Shown here: in pieces, positions 55,064 through 62,088 of the stretch
Numbering within the stretch: the first letter of the stretch is position 1
Layout: each line of letters begins with the position of its first letter
NCBI GenBank assembly: GCA_934131695.1
Contig: CAKOZV010000001.1
Span: forward strand, 1 to 64,000
Origin: an uncultured Bacilli bacterium
Lineage (GTDB): Bacteria > Bacillota_I > Bacilli_A > RF39 > UBA660
DNA length: 64,000 nt
Direction of reading: 5' to 3'
The notes under the pieces: generated by a model
Told to the model about the DNA's origin: nothing
Seen by the model: only the letters and a program-made list of their open reading frames with translations
The model's database searches: none
Program-made: the position numbers and the translations under genes

Positions 55064-56236
55064 ATGCGTAGTAAGAAGAGAAAGAAAAGACATAATTTAA
55101 CTATTTTTGTAAAAGTAATAGTCATATTTTTCTTCCTTCTTACGGCCTTTTTCGTTTTTAAAAGTATCCCTAGAAAAGAAATAAAAGAGAATAAGAGTAT
55201 CAAAAAAGTTTTAAAAAAAGAAACTAAAAAGGAAATGAAAGCTTCCTTGTTTATGGTAGGAGATGTCCTTATTCATAGTACTCTATATCAAGATGCTAAA
55301 ACTAATGATAGTTATGACTTTAAACCAATGCTAGAAAGAATAAAACCTATAGCTAGTAAATATGATTTAGAGTACTATAATCAAGAAACTATACTAGGTG
55401 GTGAAGAATTAGGCCTTTCTAACTATCCAAGATTTAATTCACCTTATGAAGTAGGAGATGCCTTTATAGATGCCGGATTTAATCTTGTTTCTCTTGCTAC
55501 TAATCATACTATGGATAAAGGAGAACAAGGTGTTTTAAATTCTCTAGCATATTGGAATAAACAGAAAAATGTTTTAACTGCTGGTAGCTATAGTTCATTT
55601 GAAGATAGAGATAAAAAGGTAATTAAAGAAATAAATGGAATAAAGTATGCCTTTTTCTCTTACACAACTTGGACAAATGGTTTATCTACTCCAACTGGTA
55701 AAGAATATTTAAATAATGTTTATAATGAAGAATTAGTTAAAGCTGATATAGAAAGAGTAAAAGAAGAAGCAGATGTTATAATAGTAGCCATGCATTGGGG
55801 AACAGAATACTCAACCGGAATAAGTGATACTCAAGTAGAAATAGCTAACTATTTAGCAAATCTTGGGGTTGATATAGTTATAGGAAGTCATCCACATGTA
55901 GTAGAACCAATTGAGTTTATTGGAAAGACTATGGTAATATATTCATTGGGAAACTTTATCTCTGATCAAGTTGGAGTTGAACGTTTAACTGGACTAATGG
56001 TAAGTGTAGATATTAAAAAAACTGTGGAAAAAGATAATACCACTATAAGTTTAGAGAATCAGGCAGCTGAATTAATATATACTTACTCTAATAGTTATCC
56101 ACAGAAAAGAGATTTTAAAGTATATCCTTATAGTGAACTAAATGATAACTTGTTACCGGGATATAGAGACTACTATAATAAATATAAAGATATAGTTTTA
56201 TCAAAAACAGATGTTGTTAAAATGAAAGATATATAG
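55064..56236 (+). CDS. CapA-family metallophosphoesterase-like protein, membrane-anchored
   Basis: 390 residues. A single N-terminal membrane anchor (about 11-31, FVKVIVIFFFLLTAFFVF) is followed by a CapA/PgsA domain (about 60-330): GDVLIHSTLYQDA, NQETILGG, SLATNHTMDKG, VAMHWGTEYS, and GSHPHVVEPIEF with YSLGNFISDQ. CapA relatives take part in capsule poly-gamma-glutamate export or act as surface phosphatases; no capBC genes are near, so its role is open. ATG 55064 follows AGGTGAT; it begins 9 bp after the rnr stop. Confidence 0.85.
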   Translation: MRSKKRKKRHNLTIFVKVIVIFFFLLTAFFVFKSIPRKEIKENKSIKKVLKKETKKEMKASLFMVGDVLIHSTLYQDAKTNDSYDFKPMLERIKPIASKYDLEYYNQETILGGEELGLSNYPRFNSPYEVGDAFIDAGFNLVSLATNHTMDKGEQGVLNSLAYWNKQKNVLTAGSYSSFEDRDKKVIKEINGIKYAFFSYTTWTNGLSTPTGKEYLNNVYNEELVKADIERVKEEADVIIVAMHWGTEYSTGISDTQVEIANYLANLGVDIVIGSHPHVVEPIEFIGKTMVIYSLGNFISDQVGVERLTGLMVSVDIKKTVEKDNTTISLENQAAELIYTYSNSYPQKRDFKVYPYSELNDNLLPGYRDYYNKYKDIVLSKTDVVKMKDI

Positions 56237-56245
56237 GGAGGCATT

Positions 56246-56683
56246 ATGGAAATACTAAATAGAAAAGCAAAACACGATTACTTTATAGATGAAGCCTTAG
56301 AATGTGGAATAGTACTAAAAGGTACAGAAATTAAATCCATCAGAAAAGGTAGTGCTAATTTAAAAGATTGTTATGCTAGAATTAAAGATGGAGAAGTATT
56401 CTTAGTTAACATGTATATTGCACCTTATGAAGAAGGAAATCTATTTAATCATGAAGAAACAAGAAGTAGAAAACTTCTCTTACATAAAAAACAAATAAAG
56501 AAATTAGCAGTTAAAGTGGAACAGCAAGGCTATACCTTAATACCTCTAAAAGTATACTTTGTAAGAGGAAGAGCAAAGGTTGAATTGGGAGTTTGTCGTG
56601 GAAAGAAAAACTATGATAAGAGAGAAACGATAAAAGAAAGAGATATTAACAGGGATATAGCTAAACAAATAAAATATCACTAA
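56246..56683 (+). CDS. smpB: tmRNA-binding protein SmpB
   Basis: 145 residues: [64 protein letters not shown] and the basic tail [19 protein letters not shown] are classical SmpB. It carries alanyl-tmRNA into the A site of stalled ribosomes. GGGAGGCATT precedes the ATG. Its own RNA partner, ssrA, starts 39 bp downstream. Confidence 0.97.
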   Translation: MEILNRKAKHDYFIDEALECGIVLKGTEIKSIRKGSANLKDCYARIKDGEVFLVNMYIAPYEEGNLFNHEETRSRKLLLHKKQIKKLAVKVEQQGYTLIPLKVYFVRGRAKVELGVCRGKKNYDKRETIKERDINRDIAKQIKYH

Positions 56684-56712
56684 TAGACAATTAGAGTCTA
56701 GTGTGTTATAAT
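56684..56712 (+). promoter_or_regulatory. ssrA promoter
   Basis: TAGACA (56684-56689), 17-bp spacer, TATAAT (56707-56712), about 11 bp before the tmRNA 5' end. Confidence 0.7.
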
Positions 56713-56722
56713 ATAGCTACTT

Positions 56723-57100
56723 GGGGATGTCTTGGTTTCGACAGGAATAGTAGAGCATAGATAGCAAGTCGAATTATCTACGTCACAGATTAAACCAGAA
56801 TAACTGGAAACAAAATTAAAAATGTACTTGCAAACTTTGGTGGAAACACTAGTTTAGCATTTGCCTAAGAATAGGCTTGTACGCTGTCTTTCTTAATTTC
56901 TTACGTTAAGAATGTACGGTTCAATTTAGTAAGATATAATTATTTATCGTCTTAGTAAATAATTGAATATTATAAGACTAGAATTATAGTTTGGTTGATT
57001 ATTTCTTTACTATAATTCGAATTTAATAAATAATCTAAACTTGTAGAAGTTTATGTAGCTCTATTTTTGGACAGGGGTTCGATACCCCTCATCTCCACCA
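56723..57100 (+). ncRNA. ssrA: Transfer-messenger RNA (tmRNA)
   Basis: Rescues stalled ribosomes together with SmpB. The 5' end is GGGGATGTCTTGGTTTCGACA and the 3' end TTCGATACCCCTCATCTCCACCA, with CCA encoded. The acceptor stem GGGGATG/CATCTCC has the G3-U70 pair that identifies alanine. The tag open reading frame runs from GCA 56830 to TAA 56866-56868 and encodes ANFGGNTSLAFA, 12 residues. The tag ends LAFA, not the LAA common in other Bacillota. Pseudoknots lie in the AT-rich part (about 56880-57040). Length is 378 nt. Confidence 0.97.
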
Positions 57101-57113
57101 TAATGTAAGTAGA

Positions 57114-57139
57114 CGTACACCTTAAGATGTACGATTTTA
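57114..57139 (+). terminator. Terminator after ssrA
   Basis: CGTACA/TGTACG stem with an 8-nt loop, followed by an AT/T run. Confidence 0.7.
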
Positions 57140-57159
57140 TATAATTGAAAGAGGAAAAT

Positions 57160-57825
57160 ATGAATCAAGGGAAAATAATAGTTATAGAAGGAGCATGTGA
57201 TGGTATAGGTAAAACTACTCAATATGAATTATTACATAATAGACTTCTTCAAGATGGATATAATGTTACAACACACCATTTTCCAAGCTATAATACATAT
57301 CAAGGAAAACCTATAGAAGAATATTTAAGTGGTAAATATGGAAGTCCTAGGGATTTGTCGCCTTACTTTGTAAATAATTTATATGCTAATGATAGGGCAA
57401 TTACATGGCATACTATTTTAAAAGATAGTTATAACCATGGAAATATTTTGTTGTTTGATAGATATACTACCTCGAGTTTAATTTATCAGTCTGCACTTAT
57501 TGATAATATGGAAGAAAAAAAGAAATTTATTGATTATGTAAGTGATTTTGAATATAACAAATTAGGTATAAAAAAACCAGATAAAGTTATATTTTTAACT
57601 GCTCCATTTGATTTAGTTACAAATCTTAGAAAGCAAAGACCAGATAATGAAGGAATAATAAATGATATTCATGAAAGAGACTTGAAATTTATGAAAAAAG
57701 TCTATGATAATGCCTTGTTTGTAGCAGATTATCTTTCATGGGAAAAAGTAGAGTGTAGTGATAATGGTAAAATGAAGGATATAAATACTATTCATGAAAA
57801 AATATATAACTTAGTCAAAAATTAG
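57160..57825 (+). CDS. Thymidylate-kinase-like nucleoside monophosphate kinase
   Basis: 221 residues from ATG 57160 (GAGGAAAAT just before; TTG 57145 is in frame). Likely phosphorylates dTMP. P-loop GACDGIGKTTQ, an inserted Cys compared with GxDGxGKTT of most Tmk, then the DRY motif FDRYTTSSLIYQSA and a lid-like RKQRPDNEG. The layout resembles the eukaryal/poxviral thymidylate kinase branch more than the E. coli type. It may be a second, divergent kinase beside the normal tmk, expected elsewhere. A clear terminator follows. Confidence 0.75.
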   Translation: MNQGKIIVIEGACDGIGKTTQYELLHNRLLQDGYNVTTHHFPSYNTYQGKPIEEYLSGKYGSPRDLSPYFVNNLYANDRAITWHTILKDSYNHGNILLFDRYTTSSLIYQSALIDNMEEKKKFIDYVSDFEYNKLGIKKPDKVIFLTAPFDLVTNLRKQRPDNEGIINDIHERDLKFMKKVYDNALFVADYLSWEKVECSDNGKMKDINTIHEKIYNLVKN

Positions 57826-57848
57826 TCTATTATAGATTAATTTTTTTT
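57817..57848 (+). terminator. Terminator after the thymidylate-kinase-like gene
   Basis: AAAATTAGTCTA/TAGATTAATTTT stem with one G-U pair, 3-nt loop and a T tract. Confidence 0.75.
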
Positions 57849-57909
57849 ATACCTTTCTTTCGACAAATCTTATGTTAGTAAACTGCTATATTGGAAAAAA
57901 GGAGGGAAG

Positions 57910-58581
57910 ATGAGAAAAAAGATAGCAGTTGTCAGTATAATAATATGTCTTTTAGTAATTATGATTCCTAGTAAGGAAGAAAAACAGATAGTAGATAATA
58001 AACAGCAAGAGATAAAAAGTGAAGAAATAACAACAACTCCAGTAGTAAACCAAGAAAATACAGATCAAAAATTCACTCTATCAATTAATAACTTAATAAC
58101 AAAAGAACCAGTTATGCAAACTACTGATAATGAGTTCTATATGAATCATAATAATAAAAAAGAGGAATTTATTGGTGGAAGTCTCTTTGTGGATTATCGA
58201 ATTAATTTAAATAGTACTAGAAAAATAATTATTTATGGACATAGTTCTTCTACAGTAGATATACCATTTACTAAACTGTTGGGGTATAAAAAACAAGACT
58301 TTTTTTTAAAACATCAAGATATAGAACTTAACTACAAAGACAAGAAAGAAACATATCAAGTATTCACCGTTATGTTATTAAAAGAAGACTATTTTTATAC
58401 TAGATTAGAGTTTACTGATGAAACATTTAAGAAACACTTAGAGGAACTTAAGAAAAAATCTATATATGATACAGGTATAAATATAGATAAAACTAATAAA
58501 CTATTAATACTACAGACCTGTTCCCAAGATGAAGATGGACTTTATCTGGTAATAGGAGCAAAATTAAAGGAGAAATTATGA
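57910..58581 (+). CDS. Class B sortase-like transpeptidase
   Basis: 223 residues. One N-terminal membrane anchor (about 5-20, IAVVSIIICLLVIMIP) and a sortase domain: IIYGHSSSTVDIPFTKLL (His111), long beta6/beta7 insertion as in SrtB, and the catalytic LLILQTCSQDEDG (Cys204). The next strand is LYLVIGAKL, where SrtB enzymes have RxVVxGKL; the catalytic Arg is replaced, Tyr212 lying in its place. So activity is uncertain. GGAGGGAAG precedes the ATG. It overlaps the next gene, its probable substrate, by 4 bp. Confidence 0.75.
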   Translation: MRKKIAVVSIIICLLVIMIPSKEEKQIVDNKQQEIKSEEITTTPVVNQENTDQKFTLSINNLITKEPVMQTTDNEFYMNHNNKKEEFIGGSLFVDYRINLNSTRKIIIYGHSSSTVDIPFTKLLGYKKQDFFLKHQDIELNYKDKKETYQVFTVMLLKEDYFYTRLEFTDETFKKHLEELKKKSIYDTGINIDKTNKLLILQTCSQDEDGLYLVIGAKLKEKL

Positions 58582-59639
58582 AAAGAAAATTATTTTTAAT
58601 TATGGTAATAGCATTTCTATTACTAATAAGTAGTATACCAGTGTCTGCTAAAAACTTAAGTAAATATCAGACAGTAAAGACAAAAGAAAAAACTTTATCC
58701 ACAGGTATTGTGGAAAAAATTGATGTGAATATAACTAAGAGAGTAATAGATAGTGTTACAGCAACTTATACTATTCCTGAAAATTATAATGAAGATACCA
58801 TTGATATAGTACCAACTATTTTTAAATCAATAAGTGAAAGTGATGGCTATCTACCAGGAGATGGAATAAAAGTAAATATTAAAATAGTAAATAAATCAAA
58901 TAATAAATATCACTATAAAGATAAAAGTTTTATTTTATCAACTATGGATATAAGTGATTATCAAGAAAAAATTATTGGTAGTAAAGGATTCGATGGTCAG
59001 GAGATAGCAACTAGCTATGGACCAGATAGAACTGCCAATACAGCATTACGAAGCTTGTATCAAAAAAGTATTAAAAAAGAGATGGTAACAGATGAAGCAT
59101 TAGCTGAAAAACTCAAAGAGAATGGTTATAAAGGTATAGAAGAATTAGATAAATATTACTTAGACTTCTATAATAAGAAATATAATCTAGAATGTACTAA
59201 GTTAGAAGATTTTCCAGCTAAAGTAGTTAGTGAAATATTTAATGGAAACGACTTACCAATTAAAGAAAGTAATCTAGAAATAGTAGAGCTTGGTTATAAT
59301 TATTGGTATAACATGTTATTTAGTCTTTTATTTGGTGATGAGAAATATGACTATAAGACTAGTGATTTAACCTCAGTTGGTAGTTATATGCGAAATAGAG
59401 AATTAGGTAATAATTATTTTGCTAAAGATTTAGAGACAATTAATTCAATGGGTGAAAATAATCTAACAACTATGAAATTCTTTATAAATGGACCATATAC
59501 AACAAATGCTTATATGAATTATGAATTTAGTAGTTATTTAGAATTTCAATTAGTAAAAGAACAAAAGGAAGAAGTAGAAGTTAGTAATGTAGTTGAAGAA
59601 CAAACAGATGAAATTATACCTCCTAAGACAGGAGTTTAG
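58578..59639 (+). CDS. Secreted protein with C-terminal PPKTG motif
   Basis: 353 residues. A signal peptide (1-24, LFLIMVIAFLLLISSIPVSA) precedes a helical and beta-rich body: KRVIDSVTATYTIPENYNEDTIDI near the start, NYWYNMLFSLLFGDEKYDY in the middle. The last residues are IIPPKTGV, a sortase-like sorting motif, but the usual hydrophobic helix and positive tail are absent; the stop codon follows at once. It overlaps the sortase by 4 bp. So it either is the sortase's substrate with a non-standard tail or is released. I do not recognise the body domain. Confidence 0.75.
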   Translation: MKRKLFLIMVIAFLLLISSIPVSAKNLSKYQTVKTKEKTLSTGIVEKIDVNITKRVIDSVTATYTIPENYNEDTIDIVPTIFKSISESDGYLPGDGIKVNIKIVNKSNNKYHYKDKSFILSTMDISDYQEKIIGSKGFDGQEIATSYGPDRTANTALRSLYQKSIKKEMVTDEALAEKLKENGYKGIEELDKYYLDFYNKKYNLECTKLEDFPAKVVSEIFNGNDLPIKESNLEIVELGYNYWYNMLFSLLFGDEKYDYKTSDLTSVGSYMRNRELGNNYFAKDLETINSMGENNLTTMKFFINGPYTTNAYMNYEFSSYLEFQLVKEQKEEVEVSNVVEEQTDEIIPPKTGV

Positions 59640-59667
59640 TATCAGTTATTATAACTGATATTTTTTT
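59640..59667 (+). terminator. Terminator after the PPKTG protein gene
   Basis: TATCAGTTA/TAACTGATA perfect 9-bp stem with a 3-nt loop and seven Ts. Confidence 0.9.
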
Positions 59668-59715
59668 GTATAAAAGTTAAAAAACTATTAATAATAATAT
59701 TGGAGGATGATAAAA

Positions 59716-59937
59716 ATGAATTATGAACAAGTACCAGATATTATTTCTAGTAAAGATTTAGATTATTTAGAAGATATGTTTAATTATAATTATCTAGGTT
59801 ATAAAAAAATAGTTAATTATATAGATATGGTAAATAATCTAGAAATAGAAGAGATAATGGAAAAAGCAGGTAATACTTTTAATGAAAATATGCAAGAGAT
59901 ATTAGATATCCTAAAACAAGGAGGTAACAATGAATAA
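59716..59937 (+). CDS. Small acidic helical protein, first gene of CotF-like cluster
   Basis: 73 residues from ATG 59716, 9 nt after GGAGG; the ATG at 59707 touches the binding site itself. The sequence (SSKDLDYLEDMFNYNYLGYK, NNLEIEEIMEKAGNTFNENM) suggests two or three amphipathic helices. No family recognised, though its helical pattern and neighbours suggest a CotF/DUF-type ferritin-like relative. It overlaps the next gene by 8 bp (coupled). Confidence 0.65.
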   Translation: MNYEQVPDIISSKDLDYLEDMFNYNYLGYKKIVNYIDMVNNLEIEEIMEKAGNTFNENMQEILDILKQGGNNE

Positions 59938-60247
59938 AGAAATTTCTAATCAAAAGATAGAAGTAGAAGAAGGTATAGAATTAAATGATAAAGATTATAT
60001 AAATGATTTGTTAGCAACCTTAAAATATATGGTGAAAGATTATAACGTAGCACTTACAGAAGCAAGTAATGAGACATTATTTAGTAAATATAAGAAAATG
60101 TATGATGACTTATTACAATTACAAAGAGAAACATTTGAAACTATGTTTAGATGTGGATTTTATAAATTAGAAGAAGCGGATGCTACTAAAATGACAGAAA
60201 AATATCAAATATTATCACAAGAAAAAGAAAAAATAGAAGGAGAATAA
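59930..60247 (+). CDS. CotF-like (coat F domain) helical protein
   Basis: 105 residues. LNDKDYINDLLATLKYMVKDYNVALTEASNETLF and QRETFETMFRCGFYKLEEADA match the CotF domain pattern (Dxxx.LxxxKxmxxxYxxAxxEaxx, then QxxxFxxMxxxGxYxxxxA). CotF-type proteins occur in spore coats but also in non-spore-formers, usually in helical bundles. AAGGAGGT precedes the ATG; translationally coupled to both neighbours. Confidence 0.7.
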   Translation: MNKEISNQKIEVEEGIELNDKDYINDLLATLKYMVKDYNVALTEASNETLFSKYKKMYDDLLQLQRETFETMFRCGFYKLEEADATKMTEKYQILSQEKEKIEGE

Positions 60248-60248
60248 A

Positions 60249-60686
60249 ATGAAAGAGACAAATGAATTATTAGAACATATTTATAAAGATGCTTCCATGG
60301 GAAGTTATACAATGGAACACTTATTAGAAGATTTGAAAGATAGAGATAATAAGATTAAAGGACTAGCTGAAGATATCTTAAAAGAATATCAAGAATTTAA
60401 AAGTAAGGCTAAAGAACAATTAAAAAAAGAAAATGTTAAACTTGAAGAAGAAGGACTAATTGCAAAAATGATGTCAACGATGGGAATTACTAAAGAAATA
60501 AAGAAAGATAATAGTGATGCTGCTATTGCTGATATGTTAATTAAAGGTGTATCAATGGGCTCTATTGAAATGGAAAAGAAAATAAAAGACTTTGCAAAAG
60601 AAGCAGAGAAAGAAGATAAAAAATTAGCAGAAGACTTTTTAAAGTTTCAACAGAAAACTGTGGATAAATTAAAAGAATACTTATAA
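60249..60686 (+). CDS. Small helical protein with internal duplication
   Basis: 145 residues made of two related halves: residues about 10-60 (SMGSYTMEHLLEDLKDRD, AEDILKEYQEFKSKAKEQL) and 95-145 (SMGSIEMEKKIKDFAKEAE, AEDFLKFQQKTVDKLKEYL), 86 residues apart. Each half would form a helical hairpin, together a four-helix bundle. A short loop with Met-rich IAKMMSTMGITKE links them. No known function. GGAGAATAAA precedes the ATG, and it closes the three-gene coupled cluster. Confidence 0.7.
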   Translation: MKETNELLEHIYKDASMGSYTMEHLLEDLKDRDNKIKGLAEDILKEYQEFKSKAKEQLKKENVKLEEEGLIAKMMSTMGITKEIKKDNSDAAIADMLIKGVSMGSIEMEKKIKDFAKEAEKEDKKLAEDFLKFQQKTVDKLKEYL

Positions 60687-60709
60687 GACTGTGGAAAACA
60701 GTTTTTTTC
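60686..60709 (+). terminator. Terminator after the CotF-like cluster
   Basis: ACTGT/ACAGT stem with a 5-nt loop and a run of seven Ts. Confidence 0.8.
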
Positions 60710-60737
60710 TTGACAAAATTTTAATATAAGATATTAT
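60710..60737 (+). promoter_or_regulatory. Promoter of the C39-like gene
   Basis: TTGACA (60710-60715), 16-bp spacer, TATTAT (60732-60737), directly behind the preceding terminator. Confidence 0.6.
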
Positions 60738-60756
60738 TAAAATAGAGGTATGCGGT

Positions 60757-62037
60757 ATGAGAAAAAAAGTGTTAATAGTATTAGGCATCTTATCACTGAT
60801 TATAGCTGTTTCTCTTTTTGGAATGGCTAAGATAGTTAACGATAGAAATGAATTACAATATAAAAAAACTTATCAAGCTTATACATTGTTATATAAGGAT
60901 GTGGATAAAAAGATTCCCATAGATGATATTACTTTGGAATCTGTGGAAAAAGTTAAAAAGTCAGTTGATTTAGTTGTGGATAAAGAAAAAAAGAAAGATT
61001 TAACGACAAATCTACAAGAATTAAATAAATACATTAAACTTAGAGATGATATTAATAACTACTATGAAAATGATATAGTTAAGTCTAGTACCACTCTTGA
61101 AATGGTAAATGAACTATTAGAAAGAAATAATAAATTAATAAAGGCTCATCAAGAATTATTACTTCCTAAGATTAATACCATTAAAGAACAAGTTACTAAT
61201 ATTAACACTTATAAATCATCAGTAGTATCATTATTTACTGATAATACATATCAAACAGTAAGAAGTGATATAACAAGAGAAAATTTAAATCAAGTTCTTG
61301 CTCTAAAAAATAATGTATTACAACAAGATGTAATTAATGAACAAGATAATTATCTTAATATAGTAGATAAAGAATTAGCTTATAGGGAAGAACAAGAAAG
61401 AATAAGACAAGAAGAGGAGAGAAAAAGAAAAGAAGAAGAAGCTAGAAAAGAAAGAGAAAGACAAATAAAAGAAGCTTGGACAGTTTTAAATGTGCCATAT
61501 ATTAGTCAAAATAAAAATGGGGTTATTAATGGTTGTGAAGCAGCTTGTATGTTGATGGCTTTACAATATAAAGGTTATTTACAAAATATGGATTTAGTGA
61601 CTTATGCTACTGATATGCCTAAAAGTACTAATCCATTTAGTGGTTTTACCTATGATATTTTCACAGAAGATCCAGTAAGCGTACCTCATTGGATAGCACC
61701 TAGCCCTTTAGTAGCTTATGGTAAAACATCATCGGGGTATATTAATATAGAAGATGCTACAGGAGCAACATTAACCGACTTAGACAATCAAGTAGCAGCA
61801 GGTAATCCAGTAATAATTTATTTAACATCAAAACTAAATAAACCTAAAGCTTATATAGAAGGAGCACCTAAGAATGTTCATGTCTTATTATTAGTAGGAT
61901 ATAATTCAATCACTAAAGAACAAATATTAATTGACCCATGGACACATGATGATGGAAGAACCAGCTGGCATGTTCCTAAAAGTAAAATAGAACAAATATA
62001 TAATAATACATCTAAAAGAGCAGTCGTTATAAAATAA
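60757..62037 (+). CDS. Membrane-anchored C39-like cysteine peptidase
   Basis: 426 residues. An N-terminal anchor (about 5-25, LIVLGILSLIIAVSLFGMA), an extracytoplasmic helical domain (30-205), a highly charged coiled coil (REEQERIRQEEERKRKEEE, about 208-238), and a C39_2-type papain-fold domain (245-426): VPYISQNKNGVINGCEAACMLMAL (active Cys), HVLLLVGYN (His) and ILIDPWTHD (Asp). Such proteins are wall-associated peptidases or cell-surface hydrolases of unknown substrate. It has its own promoter; a hairpin with T run (about 62021-62051) ends it. Confidence 0.85.
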   Translation: MRKKVLIVLGILSLIIAVSLFGMAKIVNDRNELQYKKTYQAYTLLYKDVDKKIPIDDITLESVEKVKKSVDLVVDKEKKKDLTTNLQELNKYIKLRDDINNYYENDIVKSSTTLEMVNELLERNNKLIKAHQELLLPKINTIKEQVTNINTYKSSVVSLFTDNTYQTVRSDITRENLNQVLALKNNVLQQDVINEQDNYLNIVDKELAYREEQERIRQEEERKRKEEEARKERERQIKEAWTVLNVPYISQNKNGVINGCEAACMLMALQYKGYLQNMDLVTYATDMPKSTNPFSGFTYDIFTEDPVSVPHWIAPSPLVAYGKTSSGYINIEDATGATLTDLDNQVAAGNPVIIYLTSKLNKPKAYIEGAPKNVHVLLLVGYNSITKEQILIDPWTHDDGRTSWHVPKSKIEQIYNNTSKRAVVIK

Positions 62038-62051
62038 TATGACTGTTTTTT
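62021..62051 (+). terminator. Probable terminator after the C39-like gene
   Basis: CAGTC/GACTG stem closing an AT-rich loop, followed by Ts; it spans the stop codon. Confidence 0.5.
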
Positions 62052-62088
62052 AACTTCTAATGATATACTTATAAAGAGAAGGTGAAAT

